Source: Lacimicrobium alkaliphilum
GTDB taxonomy: Bacteria > Pseudomonadota > Gammaproteobacteria > Enterobacterales > Alteromonadaceae
Assembly (NCBI RefSeq): GCF_001466725.1
Contig: NZ_CP013650.1
Span: forward strand, 2,294,001 to 2,358,000
DNA: 64,000 nucleotides
Direction: 5' to 3'
Made by a program: the position numbers and the translations under genes. Of this stretch, positions 57,038-64,000 are shown in pieces; the stretch's first letter is position 1; every line of letters begins with the position of its first letter. The notes beneath the pieces were generated by a model that made no database searches, was not told the origin of the DNA, and saw only the letters and a program-made list of their open reading frames with translations.

Positions 57038-57865
57038 ATGTCGATCGCTCTGTTGTTACTGATACTGGCCGCACTGGCACTTTTTATCTGGCGAGGTTGT
57101 GATCACCGGGCCGATGCCAGGGCTATCAGCCGGCTTGTTGCAGACCAGCCTGACGCACCCGCACACTTTGATGCGTCGATGATCGCCGCACTGCCAGAAA
57201 CTGCCCGGCGCTACTTTCTTTACACTATTGAGCCAGGCACACCACTTTATACCGTCGCCAGTATCAGCATGACCGGGCGATTCGGCATGGGGGTAAAGGC
57301 TAAGCCTGATTATCTTGATATGCACGCCCATCAAACCCTGAGCGTACCGGCAGGCTTTGTCTGGAAAATGCAGGCGCGGCGGGGATGGCTGCGTCTGTCA
57401 GGCTCAGATAGCCATAAGTGGACACGCTTCTGGCTGATGGGTCTGCTGCCGGTAGCCCGTATGAATAGTGACATAAATCATAAACGCTCAGCCTTTGGTC
57501 GCTATGTGGCTGAAGCGGTTTTCTGGGCCCCGGCCTCGGTTTTGCCCGGTCCCGGCATTCTATGGGAACAGCCAGATAAGGATTGTGCGCGGCTTACGGT
57601 AAGCTATCAGGGATTATCACAATCCGTCGATATCACAGTCGCCGCCGATGGCCGGCCAACACAAGTCAGTTTCGAACGCTGGAGCAACGCCAATCCCGAC
57701 AAAAAATACCGGCTGCAGCCTTTCGGTGGCTATTTGTCTGAGTTCAGAATCTTTGCAGGTTTCCGCCTGCCCACTCATGTAGAGGCTGGCAACCAGTTTG
57801 GCACTGAGCAGTATTTCCCCTTTTTTGTGGCAGATATTAACGATATTCGCTTTCCTGAGCATTAG
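57038..57865 (+). CDS. DUF6544-like protein
   Basis: A 275-residue protein with an N-terminal hydrophobic segment (LLLLILAALALFIW) that could be a signal anchor. The rest is soluble: LPETARRYFLYTIEPGTPLY near 51, KMQARRGWLRLSG near 108, WEQPDKDCARLTVSYQG near 175 and LPTHVEAGNQFGTEQYFPF near 245, in the order seen in DUF6544 proteins. The function of this family is not known. It lies 53 bases after cysZ on the same strand. Confidence 0.75.
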   Translation: MSIALLLLILAALALFIWRGCDHRADARAISRLVADQPDAPAHFDASMIAALPETARRYFLYTIEPGTPLYTVASISMTGRFGMGVKAKPDYLDMHAHQTLSVPAGFVWKMQARRGWLRLSGSDSHKWTRFWLMGLLPVARMNSDINHKRSAFGRYVAEAVFWAPASVLPGPGILWEQPDKDCARLTVSYQGLSQSVDITVAADGRPTQVSFERWSNANPDKKYRLQPFGGYLSEFRIFAGFRLPTHVEAGNQFGTEQYFPFFVADINDIRFPEH

Positions 57866-57975
57866 CTGGGACATAAAGCCACTGACACATTTCAGCATCT
57901 GCTCGACAACACCCTGTGACTATTATACTTTACGTTCTTAAGCGATAAAGAAAATAAAAAACAGGAAGTTGCAGC

Positions 57976-59637
57976 TTGTTTACCGGTATTTCTAACGCAA
58001 TTAAACACTACCTTTTATTAGATCCGCAGCATCTTAAAACGCCTGATGAAACTACCTGGAAGCTCAGCGTTCTCAGACTAATCCTCTCCAGTGGTGTGAT
58101 ACTGACCTCTGCAATAGTAATACACTCATCATACGCAGCTTACACACAGAACCTTTACTACGTTCTGGTTATGACCTTCAGCTTTTCGGCTTTACTTTGG
58201 GGGGCAATGTCGCTGGGCAAAAACAGGATAGCCATGGCGTCAGCTTCCCTTACCATCACCATTGTACTGGCTGGCTTTTGCATTATGTTTTTTACGCCTG
58301 AGCTGGCTTCAGCCCGCTACGGGTTATTGTTGTTCTTCACCCTGCCGATTATCCTGCGCATCTGTTATGGCAACAAAGCCGCAGTGGCCGGCATGTTGTT
58401 AAATGTCATTCCCTTTGCCGTATTACTCATAAACGAGCCATTAGCCCCACTACTGGGGATAGACATGTCCCTTCCGGGTACCTATATCTATCTCAGTTCA
58501 CTGGTGTTTCTGTTCTTTAACTTCTGTCTTCCGGTTGCTGTGATACGTGTTCTGACATCCCTTGAACAACAATCCCAGCTTAACCGCGAGCAAAGCAAAA
58601 AACTGGGTAAGCTGGTTAAACGCTACCAGGAGATTTTCAATAACGGCGGCACCCCGTCTTTTTTCTGTGATCAGCAAGGACGAATTCTTCATGCCAATAA
58701 AAGTGCCAGGAAGCTTATGCACAATGCCCCTGCTGATTGCCGTTTTATTTATGAACTTTTCACTTTGACCAGACCGCTGATTGCAGGGGAAACGGCAGAA
58801 GCGGCGTTACACTCAGATAGTAATGCCATTTATAAAATACAACCTGCCAGTCTTATTCATCATAAGAAGCAGCTTATCCACTGCTTCGATATCTCACACA
58901 CTACGGCCGCAGACAAAAAAATTGGCCAGCTTAAACGACAGCATATTACCAAACACTATTCCGATGCCCTTACCGAACTTAAGAACCACCATTACTGGAG
59001 CCACCAGTTCCCCCAGACCCTGGCACACCCTCACACTGTTATCCTGCTAAAGCTGGCGAATCTTAAAGACATCAATCTGCAGTACAGCTTCTCTGCCGGC
59101 GATCAGGTACTGGCTGATGCAGCTGCGTTGTTACGCAATCAATTGCCCTCTTCGGTAAACCTGTACCGTTTTCCTGGTGCAAAGTTTTTGCTCAGTGTGA
59201 ATACCTCACAATCCAGTACTGAAAATATTCCCGACTGGCTGGAGAAACACCTGCCGGTACAGGTTATTCAGCGTACCGGCAAGAAGGAGCTGATGTTTAA
59301 TCTGCAGTGGCGGGCAGGTTATTGCAGTTCTTCCGGGTTTACGTCAGCCCCATTATTGGCCGAGGCCTGCGCCATTGCCCTTAGCCAAACCACTCCGAAC
59401 CGCCCCTGTGAGCAGTACGACTCCAAAGTGGTAAAACTGATACGTCAGGATACCAGGAATAAGGACAGAGTTAAGCGACTGCTGGATGAGGGCAGCCTGG
59501 CCTTATGGCTGCAGCCTCAGGTCGACCAACATCACAAAATTACTGGCTTTGAAGTGCTGGCCCGTTTGGACGATCCGGCTGAGAATCAGATTCTTCAGCC
59601 CTATCAGTTCCTGCCTCAGATTGAGAAAAATAAATGA
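57976..59637 (+). CDS. Membrane GGDEF-EAL protein, N-terminal part cut by an in-frame TGA
   Basis: 553 residues from a TTG start with AGGAAG nine bases upstream. Six hydrophobic segments (about 28-205) form a membrane sensor, then a PAS-like region near 215-300. A diguanylate-cyclase domain at about 330-455 has the GGDEF site altered to PGAKF (YRFPGAKFLL), so it is probably inactive. The EAL domain starts near 480 with KFEVLARL-type motif (FEVLARLDD, catalytic Glu kept). It stops at TGA 59635-59637, right in the EAL fold. The rest continues in the same frame to 60216, so this is one gene with a nonsense codon. Confidence 0.8.
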   Translation: MFTGISNAIKHYLLLDPQHLKTPDETTWKLSVLRLILSSGVILTSAIVIHSSYAAYTQNLYYVLVMTFSFSALLWGAMSLGKNRIAMASASLTITIVLAGFCIMFFTPELASARYGLLLFFTLPIILRICYGNKAAVAGMLLNVIPFAVLLINEPLAPLLGIDMSLPGTYIYLSSLVFLFFNFCLPVAVIRVLTSLEQQSQLNREQSKKLGKLVKRYQEIFNNGGTPSFFCDQQGRILHANKSARKLMHNAPADCRFIYELFTLTRPLIAGETAEAALHSDSNAIYKIQPASLIHHKKQLIHCFDISHTTAADKKIGQLKRQHITKHYSDALTELKNHHYWSHQFPQTLAHPHTVILLKLANLKDINLQYSFSAGDQVLADAAALLRNQLPSSVNLYRFPGAKFLLSVNTSQSSTENIPDWLEKHLPVQVIQRTGKKELMFNLQWRAGYCSSSGFTSAPLLAEACAIALSQTTPNRPCEQYDSKVVKLIRQDTRNKDRVKRLLDEGSLALWLQPQVDQHHKITGFEVLARLDDPAENQILQPYQFLPQIEKNK

Positions 59638-59658
59638 CACATACTGTTTACTCAGAAG

Positions 59659-60216
59659 GTGTTGGAAAAAGCGGTATTATTGCTGGAAAACTGGCCTGCC
59701 GGGCTGCCTGAGGTGCCGCTGGCGGTGAATCTGTCAGGACCAGAGTTACTCGATGATGTGTTTTATGAAAAACTCTTACGCCGATTTTCTGAAAGCCTGT
59801 TTCTGCGTGACAAACTGAAACTGGAACTCACCGAAACATCCGTACTGGCCAGTCACGACGAAACCAAAAAGCGCCTTTCCTCACTGGCTAACGTCGGCGC
59901 GACGATTATTATCGACGATTTTGGTACCGGCCATGCGTCGCTGTCGCAGCTAATTGATTTATCTGCATCGGTACTGAAAGTGGATCGGGAATTTGTGGAC
60001 CGCATTGAAAGCTCAGAGCGTCACCGTAAGATAGTAAGAATGACCCTTGAGCTGGCCAATGCCCTTAAAATGCAGGCAATTGCTGAGGGTGTGGAAACAG
60101 AAGCGCAGCTCAGCTTGCTCAAACAGATGGGCTTTACCTGCTTTCAGGGGTACTACTTCGGCAAACCCGCACCAATAGAGCACTGGGGCGAGAGGCTGGG
60201 CAGCGAAGCTGTTTAA
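59659..60216 (+). CDS. Remainder of the EAL domain after the TGA (possible internal start)
   Basis: This stretch is in the same frame as the 57976 gene. It carries the rest of a complete EAL site: AVNLSG with the Asn, KLELTETSVL with Glu, IIDDFGTGHASL with the Asp pair, VLKVDREFVDR with Lys and IAEGVETEAQL with Glu, ending QGYYF. The GTG at 59659 has AAGG-like bases close by, so a short separate protein is possible. Without the first EAL Glu it would not hydrolyse c-di-GMP. More likely it is the 3' part of the interrupted gene, or is made by readthrough. Confidence 0.7.
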   Translation: MLEKAVLLLENWPAGLPEVPLAVNLSGPELLDDVFYEKLLRRFSESLFLRDKLKLELTETSVLASHDETKKRLSSLANVGATIIIDDFGTGHASLSQLIDLSASVLKVDREFVDRIESSERHRKIVRMTLELANALKMQAIAEGVETEAQLSLLKQMGFTCFQGYYFGKPAPIEHWGERLGSEAV

Positions 60217-60308
60217 CACACTGTCAATCTTACCCGTGGCGACTAAGCCAGAGAACAGGCTGAATGCCTCAGCCCGTGGTTCACATCAGCGGTTATATTC
60301 CGGGACAG

Positions 60309-61268
60309 CTATAAGCCACAATAAGCTGGCAGGCCTTTGTCAGGTACCTGATCAACCGCATATTGCTCACTGGCCCGCAATGTAGCGACTTTATCAGCTA
60401 CTTCATCAGTCGTTAGCTGCTGATCCGCAACATGCAAAACCCAGTCGATATCCTGTTGATACTGTCTTGGTTCGGACGAGTCAACAGGGCCAACGGAGCC
60501 ATCAGCACCTTCGGGCATAAACCAGAGGTTAAAATTCATCGACATCGGCACTTCCGGCGCAACGTCTGCACTGTGCTCACCAATCAGATTACCATCAACA
60601 AAATAGCGTACTGCATCTGCACTGACATTCATCACCAGAGTGCGCCAGCCGCTGTAATCCCCTTCAACCCGGCTAAACTCATTAACTTTGGTCCAGGGCT
60701 CCAACTGGAAGGTCTCCCAACTGGTAGTCCACATGGCGGATTGTTCGTTTTCACCCCAGCCACCATTAGGCAGATACTCAAAATCCACTTCGCTGTAATC
60801 CGGATCCATGGGTTCTGCCAGTGGACTGATAGCGTAAAACGTCTGGATCACTTCATCGCCATCCGGACCATAGGTTGGCTCATTGCGAAAAAATACGCGG
60901 GCCGCATAGGTGCCGAACAAGTACTTACGCCCATGGCAGATCTGCGTATGCCGGGTACCATCAGCCTCACCGTCAGTAACGGAGCTCAGGCGCGCAATGC
61001 CAAACTCAGCACCCTGGGGGGCAGAATGTACACTGACGCCTTCTGCTGACCAGCTGGCGCCGGCGATACCCGGGTGACCTGTTTCGGTGCGCGCTGTCCA
61101 GCCGTTGCTGAACAAGTCACCGGCATCGGTATAATTGAAATCATCAAACATCAGCGCAGCAGCATCGGTTTTTTCTGCCGCGGTTTGGTCCGTCTCAGTG
61201 ACCGGTTTGCTGCACCCCTGCAATACCAGAAGCACTGCGCCTGTTATTAATATCCTGGTCTTCTCCAT
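60309..61268 (-). CDS. GH16-family glycoside hydrolase, lipoprotein
   Basis: A 319-residue protein from ATG 61268, chosen because AAGGACAAG lies before it and the signal MEKTRILITGAVLLVLQGC then ends in a lipobox. A frame to 61316 adds 16 residues with no signal. The catalytic GH16 motif SEVDFEYLP (ExDxE) lies near residue 156, flanked by the beta-sandwich parts (YLFGTYAARVFF near 118 and SMNFNLWFMPEG near 225). GH16 enzymes cut beta-1,3 or beta-1,4 glucans and galactans such as agar, carrageenan and laminarin. The target polymer cannot be named. A LacI-type palindrome lies about 105 bases upstream. Confidence 0.82.
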   Translation of the reverse strand: MEKTRILITGAVLLVLQGCSKPVTETDQTAAEKTDAAALMFDDFNYTDAGDLFSNGWTARTETGHPGIAGASWSAEGVSVHSAPQGAEFGIARLSSVTDGEADGTRHTQICHGRKYLFGTYAARVFFRNEPTYGPDGDEVIQTFYAISPLAEPMDPDYSEVDFEYLPNGGWGENEQSAMWTTSWETFQLEPWTKVNEFSRVEGDYSGWRTLVMNVSADAVRYFVDGNLIGEHSADVAPEVPMSMNFNLWFMPEGADGSVGPVDSSEPRQYQQDIDWVLHVADQQLTTDEVADKVATLRASEQYAVDQVPDKGLPAYCGL

Positions 61269-61372
61269 CCACTTGTCCTTAAAGGTAAAAGTTAAGCATG
61301 GCCCGATCTGTTGCAAGAATATGAGTAAACCGGGCTGAGCGACAGTGCTCAGGAATCAGTCTAACGGCAAAA

Positions 61373-61386
61373 TGACAGCGCTGTCA
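61373..61386. promoter_or_regulatory. LacI-type palindrome upstream of the GH16 gene
   Basis: TGACAGCGCTGTCA is a perfect 14-base palindrome with central CG, the usual form of LacI-family operators. It lies about 105 bases before the GH16 ATG. The rest of the 352-base gap (61269-61620) has no gene. No LacI-type gene is in the window. Confidence 0.6.
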
Positions 61387-61620
61387 ATTTAACAGAAACA
61401 GCGTGAATTTTAATCAAAAACGAGCGTTTAATGACGCTTAAGTTTGAAACTTACACTGAAAAGTCAGTGCGTTAGACATAATATCGGGGGTGATGGGAAA
61501 GTAACCGGTGTATTGTTCGTCCGCGCCCCTGCTCATATGATGACGAAGAGAACCCGCAGCATCTTTTTTGGAATCCGCTAACCGAACACTCTGGCCTCTT
61601 TGTAGCGGGAATGATTTGTA

Positions 61621-63669
61621 TCAGCAAACTGCAAGATTACTGGCCAGAAGTTCGGCAAAATCTTCTGCCGGCAGAGGGTGACTGAAATGATAACCCTGCA
61701 TAACATGGCAACCGTTTTGCTTTAAAAAGTCAGCCTGATCGGCATCTTCCACGCCCTGTGCCACCACATCGATATCCAGAGTTTTGGATAGCTGGATAAT
61801 AGCTTTGATGATCACTTTATCCCGCGGTTGATTAGTCATGCCGGTAATAAACGAACTGTCTATTTTCAGGGTATCCAGAGGAAGATTCTGTAGCTGGCGC
61901 AAGCTGGAATAACCGCTGCCAAAATGATCCAGTGCAATACTGAAGCCCGCAGTCTTAACCCAACTCAATCGCTCCAGCAGGTACTGGCCGTTATCCATCA
62001 GCGAGCTTTCGGTAATTTCAGTTTTAAATTTGTCGGGACTGACCCCTGAATCACGCAACATAGCAGACATCTGTTCGATATTGTGCTGATCGCAAAACTG
62101 GCTACCGGAAATATTCACTGACACCTGAATATCTGAATCGTAGCGCTTCTTCCAGTCACCGATATCACCTATGGCTCTGGAGAGCACCTGCATGAACATT
62201 TCCTGGATCAGTCCGGATTTTTCTGCCACTGCAATAAAATCTTTTGGCGAAATCACACCTTTGTCTTTGTGCAGCCAGCGCGCAAGACATTCGACCCCTA
62301 CTATACCGCCGCTGCGGCTGTCAATTTGCGGTTGATAATAAGGCACAAACTCCTCACGGCTTAACCCGTCACGAATATCCTGTTCAACCTGCTTAAAACG
62401 CACCACTTCCTGGTTCAGTTCCTCGCAGTAGAAAACATGCTGGTTTTCACCACGTTTTTTCGCTCTGTACATGGCGATATCAGCCTGATTGATCAGGGTT
62501 TCAGGCTCTTCACTGTTATCCGGAAACAGACTGATACCAATACTGGTACTGATTTGTGCCGACTGGCCTTTAATCATAAAGGGTTGTTTTAGGCACTGAT
62601 GCAGCTTCTCAGCCACTCTGGATACTGACGCAGCACCGCGTATATCCGTCACCAGAATGATAAACTCATCTCCCCCAAGACGGGCAATGGTATCGCTGTT
62701 GCGAAGCACTGTGCAGAATCTGTCAGCTACCTGTTTCAGTATTTCGTCACCGGCGTCATGACCGAATGAATCATTAATCGGCTTGAAGTTGTCCAGATCC
62801 AGGAACATCAGGGCAAAACCTGCGTCAGAGCGCCGGCACTGGCTCACCTGATGAGGTAATAATTGCATTAACAGGGCACGATTAGGCAGGCCGGTAAGAT
62901 CATCATGGTAGGCCATTTCCTGCAGTTGCAGCATGCGGTTCTCATGAGCCCCGGCCTCGGTATAGACTCCGACGATATAGCGGGGTCGTCTGAATTCATC
63001 CACTATTGCACTGAGACGAACATGGCGCGGCAATTCCTGCCCGTTACGGCCTTTATCCCAGATATCACCACTCCAGAAACCTTTTACTCTGAGGCTCTGC
63101 TGAATCTGGCTGAAAAAGGCATCGTCATGCTTTGACGAGCGCAGTAACCTGGCATTGGCGCCAACCAGTTCCGTCAGCGAATAGCCCAGCATTTCACTGA
63201 ATGCCCGGTTGGCGTATAGCACCTTATGATTAATATCGGTAATAATGATGGCCTCTGGGGAACTGTCAAACATCTGTTGATAGAGCTGTAATTGCACCTG
63301 AGCACTGGGACCGAATTCATCCAGATGCTGTAAGGTACAATGGAGCAGGCTGTCTCCCTCAGTGTCAATTCGGGTAAAAAAACATTCGGTTTCTACGGGA
63401 TGATTTTGTGGCGTGCACCATGACCAGCGGGTTTTGCCATGGCCATTTTGTTGGGCATCAGACAGGCTCGATTCAAGGTTGCCGAGATCATCTGATTTCA
63501 GCCAGTCACGCAGATCAGTCTGGCGCAGTTGCTGTTCATCATCACAACCCAACAACCGGGCTGCAGCATTATTAGCATCAACAATTCTGAGCATATTCAA
63601 CAGCAGCATGGGCTGTGCTGATGAGATAAAAAAGTTGTTGAACTGGCTGTTATTCCGGGACTCTGACAT
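61621..63669 (-). CDS. PAS-GGDEF-EAL c-di-GMP signalling protein with a substituted EAL site
   Basis: About 682 residues from ATG 63669, which follows a perfect AGGAGG. A frame from 63684 adds five residues. Order: PAS-like region (15-120), second PAS domain (140-250, SPEAIIITDINHKVLYANRA), GGDEF domain (255-420) with intact RLGGDEFIIL, and EAL domain (430-680). The EAL domain keeps VECLARW, VNISGSQF and LKIDSSFI, but has DHFG where DDFG is usual and VVAQGVED where AEGVE is usual. The second Asp and the first Glu of that pair are catalytic in characterised enzymes. It is therefore likely a diguanylate cyclase with weak or no phosphodiesterase activity. No membrane segments. Confidence 0.88.
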   Translation of the reverse strand: MSESRNNSQFNNFFISSAQPMLLLNMLRIVDANNAAARLLGCDDEQQLRQTDLRDWLKSDDLGNLESSLSDAQQNGHGKTRWSWCTPQNHPVETECFFTRIDTEGDSLLHCTLQHLDEFGPSAQVQLQLYQQMFDSSPEAIIITDINHKVLYANRAFSEMLGYSLTELVGANARLLRSSKHDDAFFSQIQQSLRVKGFWSGDIWDKGRNGQELPRHVRLSAIVDEFRRPRYIVGVYTEAGAHENRMLQLQEMAYHDDLTGLPNRALLMQLLPHQVSQCRRSDAGFALMFLDLDNFKPINDSFGHDAGDEILKQVADRFCTVLRNSDTIARLGGDEFIILVTDIRGAASVSRVAEKLHQCLKQPFMIKGQSAQISTSIGISLFPDNSEEPETLINQADIAMYRAKKRGENQHVFYCEELNQEVVRFKQVEQDIRDGLSREEFVPYYQPQIDSRSGGIVGVECLARWLHKDKGVISPKDFIAVAEKSGLIQEMFMQVLSRAIGDIGDWKKRYDSDIQVSVNISGSQFCDQHNIEQMSAMLRDSGVSPDKFKTEITESSLMDNGQYLLERLSWVKTAGFSIALDHFGSGYSSLRQLQNLPLDTLKIDSSFITGMTNQPRDKVIIKAIIQLSKTLDIDVVAQGVEDADQADFLKQNGCHVMQGYHFSHPLPAEDFAELLASNLAVC

Positions 63670-64000
63670 AAGTCCTCCTGACATGTCTTATTATTATAGT
63701 CGGCTGTCTACCCTGCGTCGTTCTCCTTCTCTCCGACCTTTTCCATTACCTTTGCCTGATCAGACAGGCTACTACTCTACTGCAAATGCCCCTTTTCTTG
63801 AATATTTTTTGTTCAACCGATGTTGTTAAAACAGCATTAACGGTAAACAAAATAGTCTTTAACCCGATGAATCTGTGCATATTTCCAGATTGGATAAAAA
63901 ATCCGCTGGTTAGTAACAAATCTTTATTGCGCTGGCTTAAACTTTACCTCTACACTAGAGCTGACTGGTTGGATGGCATGGTTGCTATCCAAACGACATC
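63670..64000. other. Intergenic stretch at the window end; nothing firm
   Basis: Upstream of the GGDEF-EAL gene there is an AT-rich region. A promoter-like pair TTGCGC (63927-63932) and TACACT (63951-63956) with an 18-base gap precedes possible starts ATG 63973 and 63978, so a plus-strand gene may begin at the very end. Too little is visible to call it. Confidence 0.3.

Noticed and set aside
60432..61049. A 205-codon open frame on the plus strand
   Set aside because: It is antisense to the GH16 gene, which has the catalytic motif and a lipoprotein signal.

Overview
The window looks like a chromosomal segment from a marine or saline gammaproteobacterium of the Alteromonadales type. This is inferred from the smc-zipA-ligA block, the DUF2919/DUF3392 small membrane proteins, a CDGSH/glutamate-synthase fusion and a TonB-receptor-centred carbohydrate locus. 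Base composition is moderate. No rRNA, tRNA, CRISPR array or phage was seen.

Layout. (1) 1-10535, plus strand: the 3' part of an exopolysaccharide operon. It holds two GT4 glycosyltransferases, a PglC-like priming transferase, the PglD/PglE/PglF set that makes a bacillosamine-type UDP-sugar, an outer-membrane beta-barrel, a short Wza-like export protein and a Wzc-like protein with a degraded kinase. (2) 10632-13748: six small one-gene cassettes, all minus strand, each ending in an attC-like site. This is an integron cassette array with no integrase in the window (a CALIN). It is followed by about 0.8 kb of degenerate sequence. (3) 14.5-30.7 kb: mostly housekeeping and stress genes: BON protein, CDGSH-GltB protein, EamA exporter, amidohydrolase with a disrupted lipoprotein start, DEAD-box helicase, VTT membrane protein, PanE-like reductase, 5'-nucleotidase, patatin, PhnA, nucleoside deaminase, ahpC-ahpF and a GST.

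(4) 30.7-46.7 kb: a locus for uptake and breakdown of an N-acetylgalactosamine-containing glycan. The minus strand carries agaR and a Tat-exported GH109 alpha-N-acetylgalactosaminidase, then kbaZ-agaS-kinase-deacetylase-permease. The plus strand carries a TonB receptor and two DUF3472 lipoproteins, one with a PPC domain and three F5/8-type-C modules. AgaR-like operators lie before the catabolic operon and before the receptor. In the model, surface lipoproteins bind or cut the glycan, the receptor imports oligomers, GH109 releases GalNAc, the permease brings it in, and kinase, deacetylase and AgaS convert it to tagatose-6-phosphate. This locus, with two uncharacterised DUF3472 proteins in the position of the missing depolymerase, is the best candidate for an undescribed system.

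(5) 46.9-57.9 kb: LysR regulator, small conserved proteins, ligA, zipA, smc, cysZ and a DUF6544-like protein. (6) 57.9-63.7 kb: two c-di-GMP signalling genes. One is split by an in-frame TGA inside EAL, and the other has a substituted EAL active site. Between them is a GH16 lipoprotein with a LacI-type palindrome upstream.
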